Below, piece by piece: positions 8,700-15,542 of a stretch of DNA of 52,781 nucleotides. Source of the stretch: CAZKUN01 sp964555935. Its GTDB lineage: Bacteria; Armatimonadota; Zipacnadia; Zipacnadales; VGFC01. The stretch is from the NCBI GenBank assembly GCA_964555935.1, contig CAZKUN010000032.1, positions 1-52,781 on the forward strand, written 5' to 3'. Numbering within the stretch: the first letter of the stretch is position 1; the number at the start of each line of letters is the position of its first letter. The notes under the pieces are model-generated. The model was not told the origin of the DNA. It made no database searches and saw only the letters and a program-made list of their open reading frames with translations. The position numbers and the translations under genes were made by a program.

Positions 8700-9914
8700 A
8701 TGGGACTTGCTGCGATGATCGATGCGCTGCTACGAGATCCGGACGTGGTGTATGGCATGGCGAGAGACGGCGAGAAACTTGGGAAGCTCTGCGGGAGGTT
8801 GCTGCTGATCTTCGTCATCACGGCGGGACTGTATGGCGCGACGATGGGGAGCTTCCGCTGGCTCCACCCGGAGTATCGGTTCCGCGATTTCGAGATTCAG
8901 ACCAAGGCTGGGCAGACAATGCGCGGACGGATCGCCGGCGTCAACTTCGAGACCGGCACGGCCTATACCGTGTCACAGATCCCAGCGGTGACGGGCGCCG
9001 AGATCCGATTCAACCTGTCGCATCCCACCGACTCGTATCCGATTGAGTCGATGGATGACGAGGAAGAGTATACGGCGATTAAGCTCGCCGCCGGGGCAGC
9101 CCTGCGCGAGCAAGCGGCCTGGAAACTGCCGTGGCTTGTCATGCTGAAGGTGCCGGCGCTGTTCCTGCTGACGCTCCTTATCTGCGCGCCGTCGCTGTAC
9201 GTGCTGAACCTGGCGCTCGACGCTCGCATGCATTTCATGCCTGTCATGACGACGGCGAGTTTCGGGCTTGCGGCGACGGGCGTGATGCTCGCGGTGATCG
9301 CCCCGATCGCCGCTCTCTTCTCGTACGTGACGGACGATTACCACTTCATGCAATGCCTGCACGTGTGCGTCTTCATCGTAGCCGGGGCGTTTGGCATGCG
9401 TATCATGTATCGCGGCCTGCTAGCGATGCTTCCGGACGGCACGGCCCGGGTGAAGGTGATGATGCTGCTGTGTCTCGTGCTCTACGGGCTGGTGGGGAGC
9501 CAGCTTGCGTGGACGCTGAAGCCGTTCCTCGGCACGCCCTATCTGCCGGCGACGCCGCCGTTCAGGATTGAGTCGGGGAACATCTACGTGAGCTTCTTCG
9601 GATCGATGGGGCGCTGGACGCGCGCGCCGAGGGAGACTGAGGAGAGACGGTGGGGCCAGGTACTTGAGACCCGTCCGGGCGGCACTCAAGTGCGCGCATC
9701 GGTGGCTTCGAGAGCTTGGGACGAGACGCAGCTTGGTGGCAGGATGGGGGCGCGCAAAGGGAGAGACCCAGGGAGTGAGGTCCGGCATCATGAGAGTGAA
9801 AATGATCCTGCCCGCGTTGACCGAGGCGACCAGTCCGTTCTTCCGACCCGTGAAGTACTCGCTCTTTCCGCCGCTTGGGCTGGCGACGCTGGCGGCATAT
9901 CTGGCACCGGATGA
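8700..9914 (+). CDS. Multispanning membrane protein of unknown function
   Basis: A 404-residue frame. About five hydrophobic segments are visible (near residues 35-52, 145-170, 180-210, 218-242 and 255-272 of the protein); between the first and second lies a soluble loop of about 90 residues. The organisation recalls Yip1-like bacterial membrane proteins but no diagnostic motif is seen. Start: GGGAGG at 8688-8693 precedes ATGs at 8697 and 8700; the second has better spacing. The last 100 or so residues are charged, low in structure and unlike the rest; they begin near a repeat element (9662-9693), and the frame runs 125 bases into the radical SAM gene. The natural C-terminus probably lay near 9640 before the stop was displaced (inference). 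Confidence 0.6.
   Translation: MGLAAMIDALLRDPDVVYGMARDGEKLGKLCGRLLLIFVITAGLYGATMGSFRWLHPEYRFRDFEIQTKAGQTMRGRIAGVNFETGTAYTVSQIPAVTGAEIRFNLSHPTDSYPIESMDDEEEYTAIKLAAGAALREQAAWKLPWLVMLKVPALFLLTLLICAPSLYVLNLALDARMHFMPVMTTASFGLAATGVMLAVIAPIAALFSYVTDDYHFMQCLHVCVFIVAGAFGMRIMYRGLLAMLPDGTARVKVMMLLCLVLYGLVGSQLAWTLKPFLGTPYLPATPPFRIESGNIYVSFFGSMGRWTRAPRETEERRWGQVLETRPGGTQVRASVASRAWDETQLGGRMGARKGRDPGSEVRHHESENDPARVDRGDQSVLPTREVLALSAAWAGDAGGISGTG
9662..9693 (+). repeat. Repeat family J, copy 2, extended inverted repeat
   Basis: ACTTGAG (9662-9668) pairs with CTCAAGT (9685-9691) around a loop containing CCGTCCGGGCGG, and 9682-9693 is the reverse complement of the 12-mer at 8589-8600. It is read as coding sequence near the C-terminus of the membrane protein. 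Confidence 0.5.
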
Positions 9915-11232
9915 TGAGGTGACGATCACCGACGAGCACGTTGAGGCCGTGACGCTTGACGATGATCCAGAGCTTGTTGCGATCCAGGCCTACGTGACGT
10001 CGGCAAAGCGCGCGTATGAGATCGCGGACCACTACCGCGCGCGGGGGGTGCACGTGGCGATGGGCGGACCGCACGTTACGAGCTTGCCCGACGAAGCGGC
10101 GCAACATGCCGACACGATCTTCCTCGGTCCGGGCGAAGATACGTGGCCGAAGTTCCTCGATGATTTCCGAGCAAGGAGGCCTGGCAGCATTTATCGCTCG
10201 ACCGAGAGATGCCTCGTGGATCAACCGCCGCCGCGACGGGACCTGATCAAGCGGCGTCTCTATCTGACCCCCAACGCGTTGGTCGCGTCGAGAGGGTGCC
10301 CGCACTCGTGCGACTTCTGCTACAGCACGCCGTTCTACGCCGGAGGGAAGCAGTTCTACACGGCTCCCGTCGATGACGTGCTGGCGGAGATTGACGGGTT
10401 GCCGGGGCGGCATCTGTACTTCCTGGATGACCACTTCTTTGGGAATCCGCGCTTCACGACGGAGCTGCTGAACGGGATGGTGGGGATGAAGCGGGTCTGG
10501 CAAGCCGGTGGGACGGTGCGGTCGGTGCTGACGCCAGGGCTGATGGAACTGGCCGCCAAGGCGGGGCTGAAGAGCCTGTTCATCGGGTTCGAGACGCTGA
10601 GCGAGGCGGATCTGAAGGATCAGGGCAAGCACCACAACACGTACCACGATTACGCTGAGGCGATCGCGCGGCTGAGGGACGTGGGCGTGATGGTGAACGC
10701 GAGCTTCGTGTTCGGGATGGATGGAGATGACGAGAGCGTGTTTGGCCGGACGGTGGAGTGGGCCGTCGAGCAAGGCGTTGAGACGGCGACGTTCCACATT
10801 CTGACCCCGTACCCCGGGACGAAGCTGCACGAACGACTGGCGGCCGCGGGACGGATCACGACGACAGACTGGGACCTTTACGACACGCGCCATGCGGTGT
10901 ACCGACCCGCCGGGATGAGCGCCCAATCCCTGGAGGATGGCTACTGGAAGGCATACCGGGAGTTCTACCGGTGGAAGGCGATCTTCACTGGCGCGGCGGC
11001 GAAGAACGACCTTCGAGGGAAGCTCAGGCACCTCGCGATCGCGGGCGGGTGGAAGAAAGCCGAGCCGCTGTGGGACATGATCATCCGAGCGAAGCGTCTT
11101 CGGAGCGTGTTGCCGATGCTGGAGAACACGCTTGGGTGGGGGACGGGGAGGACGGCGGACGGCATCGCGGCTAAAGCCGCTCCTACAGTGTCGGATCTGG
11201 AGATCCGACCTACGACGGCAGGCCGCGGGTGA
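9790..11232 (+). CDS. Radical SAM protein with N-terminal B12-binding-like domain
   Basis: A 480-residue enzyme. Residues 1-135 resemble the cobalamin-binding fold of the B12-dependent radical SAM class (PLGLATLAAYL, then HVAMGGPHVTSLPDEA and an IFLGPGED segment). The radical SAM core begins with the cluster motif CPHSCDFC, Cys 170, 174 and 177 (CxxxCxxC), followed by SLFIGFETLSEADL and ASFVFGMDGDDE, typical of this class. The start at 9790 has GAGG upstream; longer in-frame starts run through repeat DNA. Substrate unknown; relatives include methyltransferases and BchE-like enzymes. The C-terminal 20 or so residues are encoded by two inserted hairpins (11167-11208), so the ancestral stop was probably near 11160. 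The 5' end overlaps the frame of the preceding membrane protein. Confidence 0.85.
   Translation: MRVKMILPALTEATSPFFRPVKYSLFPPLGLATLAAYLAPDDEVTITDEHVEAVTLDDDPELVAIQAYVTSAKRAYEIADHYRARGVHVAMGGPHVTSLPDEAAQHADTIFLGPGEDTWPKFLDDFRARRPGSIYRSTERCLVDQPPPRRDLIKRRLYLTPNALVASRGCPHSCDFCYSTPFYAGGKQFYTAPVDDVLAEIDGLPGRHLYFLDDHFFGNPRFTTELLNGMVGMKRVWQAGGTVRSVLTPGLMELAAKAGLKSLFIGFETLSEADLKDQGKHHNTYHDYAEAIARLRDVGVMVNASFVFGMDGDDESVFGRTVEWAVEQGVETATFHILTPYPGTKLHERLAAAGRITTTDWDLYDTRHAVYRPAGMSAQSLEDGYWKAYREFYRWKAIFTGAAAKNDLRGKLRHLAIAGGWKKAEPLWDMIIRAKRLRSVLPMLENTLGWGTGRTADGIAAKAAPTVSDLEIRPTTAGRG
11167..11186 (+). repeat. GTAG-type hairpin, class F
   Basis: Arms GCGGCT (11167-11172) and AGCCGC (11175-11180), loop AA, then TCCTAC. 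On the minus strand this reads GTAGGA then the hairpin, very like REP/SMAG elements described in Pseudomonas and Stenotrophomonas. Inside the 3' end of the radical SAM gene; first half of a doublet. Confidence 0.75.
11191..11216 (+). repeat. GTAG-type hairpin, class C, copy 1
   Basis: Arms TCGGATCT (11191-11198) and AGATCCGA (11201-11208), loop GG, then CCTACGACGG. Identical stems at 15477 and 22853. In frame in the radical SAM gene, where it encodes SDLEIRPTT just before the stop. Confidence 0.8.
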
Positions 11233-11254
11233 GGACGCCCACACGCCGAGGCTG

Positions 11255-11443
11255 TCACGGAGCCAGTTCGATGGATAGGTCGTCGAGGAAGAGGGTGAGG
11301 TCGGTGGGCGTGGTGGCGGCTGGGACGTAGATCTCGAGGACGACCTCGAGTGGTGGCTGGTCCTGGATGCCACTGCCGTCGCCCCCGACGGAGGTGGGAG
11401 GCTCGTCCTCGAGGTCCCAAATCCGAAGCGCCTGGACCGATGG
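11255..11443 (-). pseudogene. Orphaned C-terminal remnant of beta-helix protein
   Basis: Beyond the TAG stop of the adjoining beta-helix gene (11444-11446) the same frame stays open for 62 codons to a TGA at 11255-11257. The translated stretch includes RIWDLEDEPPTS, LEVVLEIYVPA and ends LTLFLDDLSIELAP. That ending looks like the last strands of a carbohydrate-binding jelly-roll module; the beta-helix gene at 50765-52688 has such a module, with LTFYLGG and LHIDSVSLIEC. I read this as the tail of a binding domain cut off by a nonsense mutation or a deletion that removed most of the domain. Stop readthrough is possible but nothing supports it. It accounts for most of the apparently gene-free stretch 11233-11443. 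Confidence 0.5.
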
Positions 11444-12841
11444 CTAACGCGTCGCGTTGGGAGCGAGGACGGAGGCGTCCTCCTTGGGGCGCGTGCCGAG
11501 CGGGACCGGTCCGATGTCAGGGCCGCCGAACCCTCCCGCGTCAAAAGCGGCGCCAAATGCGCGGGAGGCGCGGCTCGACCAGAGCGTGTCCGCGATGAAC
11601 GCCGGCTCGGAGACCCAAGAGTGGGCATCGTTGCCCGTCGCGGCCTGGTAGTCGGCGAACTGACCGGGCGCGTAGGCTTCGGCGCCGATGATCAGACGAC
11701 CGGGGAAGTAGAGGTTGTGGTCGCCGGCATAACTGCCGCCCGCGACGACCTCTGCGTCGTTCGCATCGGCGATGATCGTGTTGATGGCATAGGCCGTCGC
11801 GTCGGCATCCACGACCAGCCCGGCTCGGCCCCCGCGGACCAGGCAGTGCTCGAGGGCGCAGTCGGCGCCGGCTCGGAGATGCAGGCCCACCTGGCCGTCG
11901 GATGAGTCGACCACCACGTTGCGGAGGTTGGTCGTCGCGCGGCGGATGGGGTGGTGTTGAGATTGTGGAAAACCGGCGCGGCCCGATGGGGAAATCGCGA
12001 TGTTCTCAGGGCTGCCGGAGATGGTGCTGTCGATGACCGAATGGAATCCACCGATAAAGAAGATCCCCTTCAGAACGTTGTCCTCGACCGTTATTCCCGA
12101 GTAGTGAGTTCGCGCGTAGTCGATATCAGCGATGCCGTGGCACTGATTGTGTGAGAAGACCCCGTCGCGGACGTAGCACTCGCAGTTTTCGTGAGCGCTG
12201 AAGCCCTCATCCCCGTTCCAGACTCCGCGAATCCGTTCAAACCAGAGCGGCGCGCTGCCTCCGTGAATGTTGAAACCATCGTTGAAAAAGTGTTTGCAGG
12301 TGAGGTCGCGGACGATGATCTGGCCGGCGCCGCTAGTGAGGATGCCCGAGACGCGCACGCTCATCTCGAGGGAGTAGTCGGATGGCGACCTGCCCTCGGT
12401 TGGGCGGAAACTGAGAACGTCAGCCTCCCAGAACCACTGCTCGGGGCCTATATCAGTGGCGGACGCGCCCTTCTCGTAGCACGCGTCGGGCCCGAAGAGA
12501 AAGCGGACCTCCCGGGCCTGGTCGAGAGCCCATATGTTGCCCGCCACGCGCCAGCCATCCGCAGGCGCGGGATCCGCGCCTGATAGCGTCGCGCCGCCGC
12601 CCTCGACGATGAACGGCTCCGTTGCCGTGCCGCCGATGCGCAACGGAAGCGACTCGCGGTAGGGCTCGGGCATGGGCGTGAGGACGAGGGTGTCTGAGCG
12701 TCGGAGCGACTTCACCGCACGGCCAATCGTCCGGAATGGGGCGGTGACGCCGTCATTGTCGTCGCTGCCGCTGATGCCGTCGACGCGGTACGAGGTGGCG
12801 TGGGCGGAAGTGGCGAGTAGGAAGGCCAGGAAGTAGCGCAT
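11444..12841 (-). CDS. Exported right-handed beta-helix protein
   Basis: A 465-residue secreted protein. The start at 12841 opens a signal peptide (MRYFLAFLLATSAHA); upstream in-frame starts would bury it. The mature N-terminus, GISGSDDNDGVTAPFRTIGRAV, is the classic opening of polysaccharide-lyase-like beta-helix proteins, and repeated rungs follow (QIIVRDLTCKHF, SGITVEDNVLKG, TNLRNVVVDSS). No catalytic residues can be assigned. It ends at a TAG after which the frame continues in an apparent coding remnant (11255-11443), so the protein may have lost a C-terminal binding module. No good ribosome site is visible. Divergent from the DUF6785-type gene, with 78 bp between them. Confidence 0.75.
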   Translation of the reverse strand: MRYFLAFLLATSAHATSYRVDGISGSDDNDGVTAPFRTIGRAVKSLRRSDTLVLTPMPEPYRESLPLRIGGTATEPFIVEGGGATLSGADPAPADGWRVAGNIWALDQAREVRFLFGPDACYEKGASATDIGPEQWFWEADVLSFRPTEGRSPSDYSLEMSVRVSGILTSGAGQIIVRDLTCKHFFNDGFNIHGGSAPLWFERIRGVWNGDEGFSAHENCECYVRDGVFSHNQCHGIADIDYARTHYSGITVEDNVLKGIFFIGGFHSVIDSTISGSPENIAISPSGRAGFPQSQHHPIRRATTNLRNVVVDSSDGQVGLHLRAGADCALEHCLVRGGRAGLVVDADATAYAINTIIADANDAEVVAGGSYAGDHNLYFPGRLIIGAEAYAPGQFADYQAATGNDAHSWVSEPAFIADTLWSSRASRAFGAAFDAGGFGGPDIGPVPLGTRPKEDASVLAPNATR

Positions 12842-12919
12842 GGTTGCGGCTAGTTCGACGGGGGATGGGAGCGGACCTGGCGAGAGGAGGGCGAGTGGCG
12901 ACACGAGAATTGGCGGGGG

Positions 12920-14902
12920 ATGACTCCGCGGCTTGCCATACTTGGGACGATTACGGTTGTGGTCGTTTGCGCGGTCGTATGCTGGGGCGTGCAGGTGGCG
13001 AACCTGCAGCTAGGTGTCCTGCAGTTTCCGCCGCCGGCGGTCGGAGTGCTGTTGGTCCTCGTGTTGGTCAATCGGGCGATCAAGGCACTTGGGAAGTTCC
13101 GCGGGCTGACGAAGCAGGAGATCGCGGGCATCTACATCATGGCGATGCTCGCGACGATGGTGACGTCGCGCGGGCTGTACGATCTGCTGATCCCCGGCCT
13201 GGTCGGTTTGAACTACTACGCGCACCCGGCCAACAAGTGGGCGGAGATCTTCTACCCGAACATGCCGGACCACCTCGTGCCATGGGACCCCGGCGACGAG
13301 ACGCTTCAGCCAGTGACCCGGGCGTTCTACGAGGGCACGGACCGGTGGGACGGATGGCTTGAGTACCTGTCCCAGTGGGCGGGGCCGCTAGCGTTCTGGC
13401 TGGTGCTGGCGGTGCTGTTGTTCTCGGCCTACTATTGCCTCGCGGCGATCATGCGCAAGCAGTGGGTGGATAGCGAGCGGCTGGGATTCCCGCTGGTGCA
13501 GTTGCCGCTCGAGCTGATCCGGGAGAGCACGGGGGAGGGCGAGAGCCAATTCCTCGGCAAGCCGTTGACATGGTGTGGCTTCGCGCTACCGGCGATCGTT
13601 TTCACGCTGACGGGCCTGCATGAGTTCTATCCGCAAGTGCCGGCGCTGCCGACCCGTGGCTTCACCGTGAACCAGTGGATGCCAAACCGGCCTTGGTCAG
13701 CGATCTACTTCACGCCGATCTACCTCTCGTTTGCGGCGGTCGGGTTCTTCTACTTCATCCCCACGCAATTGCTCGCGAGTCTGGCGTTCTTTTTCGTCTT
13801 CGCGCGGATGCAAGACGTCGTGCTTGATAGCTTCGGGATGTCGCTGAGGGGCATGCCGCTCTACGCGTGCAGGAACTACGTGGGTTACCAGGTGATGGGG
13901 GCGTACTGTCTGCTGGCGGGGTATTGGGTGTATGTCTCGCTGCCGCATCTGAGGGAAGTCTGGCGAAAAGCGACGGGCCGGGGGGACGGCATGGGCGCGA
14001 TGAATCGCGCCCCTACAACGGCACGAGACGGCCAGGATGAGATGTTGCCGGAATCGTGGGCGCTGTGGGGCTTGGTGCTCTGCTTCGCTGGGATCATCGC
14101 GTGGAGCTTGCTGGCGGGGCTGAGTCTCTGGGTCGCTGTGCTGGAGTTTGGCGCGCTGATCTTCGTGCTGGCGATGGTGATGGCGCGCAGCACCGCCGAA
14201 GCCGGTCTGCCGATGACCGAGGTCAGCTTCCGACCGATGAACCTGTTCGAGCTGTTCTCGCCGATGCACAACGTTGGCAAGCGCAATCTCACCGTGCTGG
14301 GATTGCTCGATGCGATCATGCTGAGGGATCAACGCGGGCTTACGCTCACGGCGTACCTCGACGGCTCGAAACTCGGCGATGGCCTGGGCATGAGTCGCCG
14401 GAGCCTGCTCTCCATCTGCGCGGTGGCGATCGTGGCGTCTCTCATCGTCGGCGGCGTGCTGCAGCTCGCGGTGCCCTACAACCTGGGAGGGGTCGGGCTC
14501 TACCCGCCGAACTACGCCCAATACCCGATCTGGGAATTCCAGGCGCACGCGCCGGCAGTGACGAGCCAAGTGCCGTACAGCCCGCTCGCGCTCGTGTGGT
14601 TCGCCGCGGGCATTCTCATCACGGCCGTTACGGCGTGGATGCGCGCGCACTACGCGTGGTGGCCGCTGTCGCCGCTGGCGTATGCGGTGAGCGGGTCGTG
14701 GACGATGATCGTGTTCTGGGTCTCGATCATGATCGCGTGGCTCCTGAAGGTAATCATCTTCCGGTATGGCGGGATGAAGACGTTCCTGAGGGGCAGACCG
14801 TTCTTTCTGGGCATGATTCTGGGAGAGTTCATCGCCATATTGGGCTGGAGCGTGGTGGCGTTCGCGACGCGGAAGGCGATGTCGATCTTCGCATACTGGT
14901 GA
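12920..14902 (+). CDS. DUF6785/DUF6784-type polytopic membrane protein
   Basis: A 660-residue integral membrane protein with a dozen or more hydrophobic segments. The N-terminal part (LQFPPPAVGVLLVLVLVN, KQEIAGIYIMAMLATMVTSRGL) and the polar stretch between helices (STAEAGLPMTEVSFRPMNLFELF) match what I know of the DUF6785 and DUF6784 families, often found beside carbohydrate genes in Armatimonadota and Planctomycetota. A transporter role, perhaps distantly OPT-like, is plausible but not shown. A class B hairpin is inserted in frame near residues 358-366, in a hydrophilic loop (GRGDGMGAMNRAPTTARDG), without breaking the frame. The gene is followed closely by a GNAT and preceded by a divergent beta-helix gene. 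Start at 12920 has only a G-rich upstream stretch. Confidence 0.75.
   Translation: MTPRLAILGTITVVVVCAVVCWGVQVANLQLGVLQFPPPAVGVLLVLVLVNRAIKALGKFRGLTKQEIAGIYIMAMLATMVTSRGLYDLLIPGLVGLNYYAHPANKWAEIFYPNMPDHLVPWDPGDETLQPVTRAFYEGTDRWDGWLEYLSQWAGPLAFWLVLAVLLFSAYYCLAAIMRKQWVDSERLGFPLVQLPLELIRESTGEGESQFLGKPLTWCGFALPAIVFTLTGLHEFYPQVPALPTRGFTVNQWMPNRPWSAIYFTPIYLSFAAVGFFYFIPTQLLASLAFFFVFARMQDVVLDSFGMSLRGMPLYACRNYVGYQVMGAYCLLAGYWVYVSLPHLREVWRKATGRGDGMGAMNRAPTTARDGQDEMLPESWALWGLVLCFAGIIAWSLLAGLSLWVAVLEFGALIFVLAMVMARSTAEAGLPMTEVSFRPMNLFELFSPMHNVGKRNLTVLGLLDAIMLRDQRGLTLTAYLDGSKLGDGLGMSRRSLLSICAVAIVASLIVGGVLQLAVPYNLGGVGLYPPNYAQYPIWEFQAHAPAVTSQVPYSPLALVWFAAGILITAVTAWMRAHYAWWPLSPLAYAVSGSWTMIVFWVSIMIAWLLKVIIFRYGGMKTFLRGRPFFLGMILGEFIAILGWSVVAFATRKAMSIFAYW
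13992..14017 (+). repeat. GTAG-type hairpin, class B, copy 1 (inside CDS)
   Basis: Arms GGGCGCGAT (13992-14000) and ATCGCGCCC (14003-14011), loop GA, then CTACAACGG. Same stem as at 19790 and 24220, where it is intergenic. Here it sits in frame inside the DUF6785-type gene and encodes GAMNRAPTT. Confidence 0.8.
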
Positions 14903-14918
14903 AGGACGGAGGGTGATG

Positions 14919-15467
14919 ATGTCAGACGCGCCACGCAAGCTGCAACTGCAGATGGTTATTCCCGAGGACCAGCTCGATTCGCCGCCTGAGGTGACGGTGC
15001 CCGAGGGCTACCGGCTCAGGATCTACGAGCCGGGCGACATCGACGAGCACCGGCGGGTGATGCACCTCGCCGGGTTCGAAGGCTGGAACGACGAGCAGAT
15101 GGAGGCGACGCTGAAGACCGTGCTGCCGGACGGTCTCTTCGTAGTGGAGCACGAGGCCTCCGCCAAGCTCGTCGCGACGGCGATGGCGCAACACGTGCCG
15201 ACAGACTTGCACCCGTTCGGCGGGATGCTCGGTTGGGTGGCCGGCGATCCTGAGCACAAGGGCAAAGGCCTCGGGATGACGGTCTGCGCGGCGGCGACGC
15301 GGCGGCTGATCGAGGGCAAATACCGGAGGATCTACCTCTGCACGGACGATTGGCGCCATCCCGCGTTGGTGACGTACCTGCGGCTGGGCTACCAGCCGCT
15401 GCTGTTCCTGTCGGACATGGAGGAACGGTGGCGGGCTGTGTATGAGGAACTGGGGTGGGATGGGTGA
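14919..15467 (+). CDS. GNAT-family N-acetyltransferase
   Basis: A 182-residue cytoplasmic acetyltransferase. The acetyl-CoA binding motif A is visible as GWVAGDPEHKGKGLGMTVC (a beta strand followed by the KGKGLG pyrophosphate loop), and motif B as RIYLCTDDWRHPALVTYLRLGYQP. Substrate cannot be predicted. GGAGGG at 14908-14913 precedes overlapping GTG and ATG codons at 14913, 14916 and 14919; the last has the best spacing. It follows the DUF6785-type gene by 16 bp and is probably in the same operon. A class C hairpin begins 9 bases after the stop codon, between this gene and the converging glycosidase. Confidence 0.85.
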   Translation: MSDAPRKLQLQMVIPEDQLDSPPEVTVPEGYRLRIYEPGDIDEHRRVMHLAGFEGWNDEQMEATLKTVLPDGLFVVEHEASAKLVATAMAQHVPTDLHPFGGMLGWVAGDPEHKGKGLGMTVCAAATRRLIEGKYRRIYLCTDDWRHPALVTYLRLGYQPLLFLSDMEERWRAVYEELGWDG

Positions 15468-15476
15468 CGGACGGCG

Positions 15477-15502
15477 TCGGATCTGGAGATCCGACCTACG
15501 AC
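15477..15502 (+). repeat. GTAG-type hairpin, class C, copy 2
   Basis: Arms TCGGATCT (15477-15484) and AGATCCGA (15487-15494), loop GG, then CCTACGACG. Located between two converging genes, where a hairpin could also end transcription. Stem identical to 11191 and 22853. Confidence 0.8.
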
Positions 15503-15542
15503 GTCGGAGGCGGCCGAGCGGATAGACGACGGTGCGTGTAGT

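Noticed and set aside
11444..11446. Programmed stop readthrough or non-standard genetic code at the TAG
   Set aside because: TAG ends other intact genes in the window (for example the S9-like hydrolase and the Gfo/Idh gene at 18637), and no recoding structure is visible. A decayed C-terminus is simpler.
9562..11628. 688-codon open frame on the minus strand opposite the radical SAM gene
   Set aside because: Its translation is rich in Arg, Pro, His and Leu with no recognisable domain, as expected for the shadow of a high-GC gene, and the plus-strand frame has a complete radical SAM motif set.
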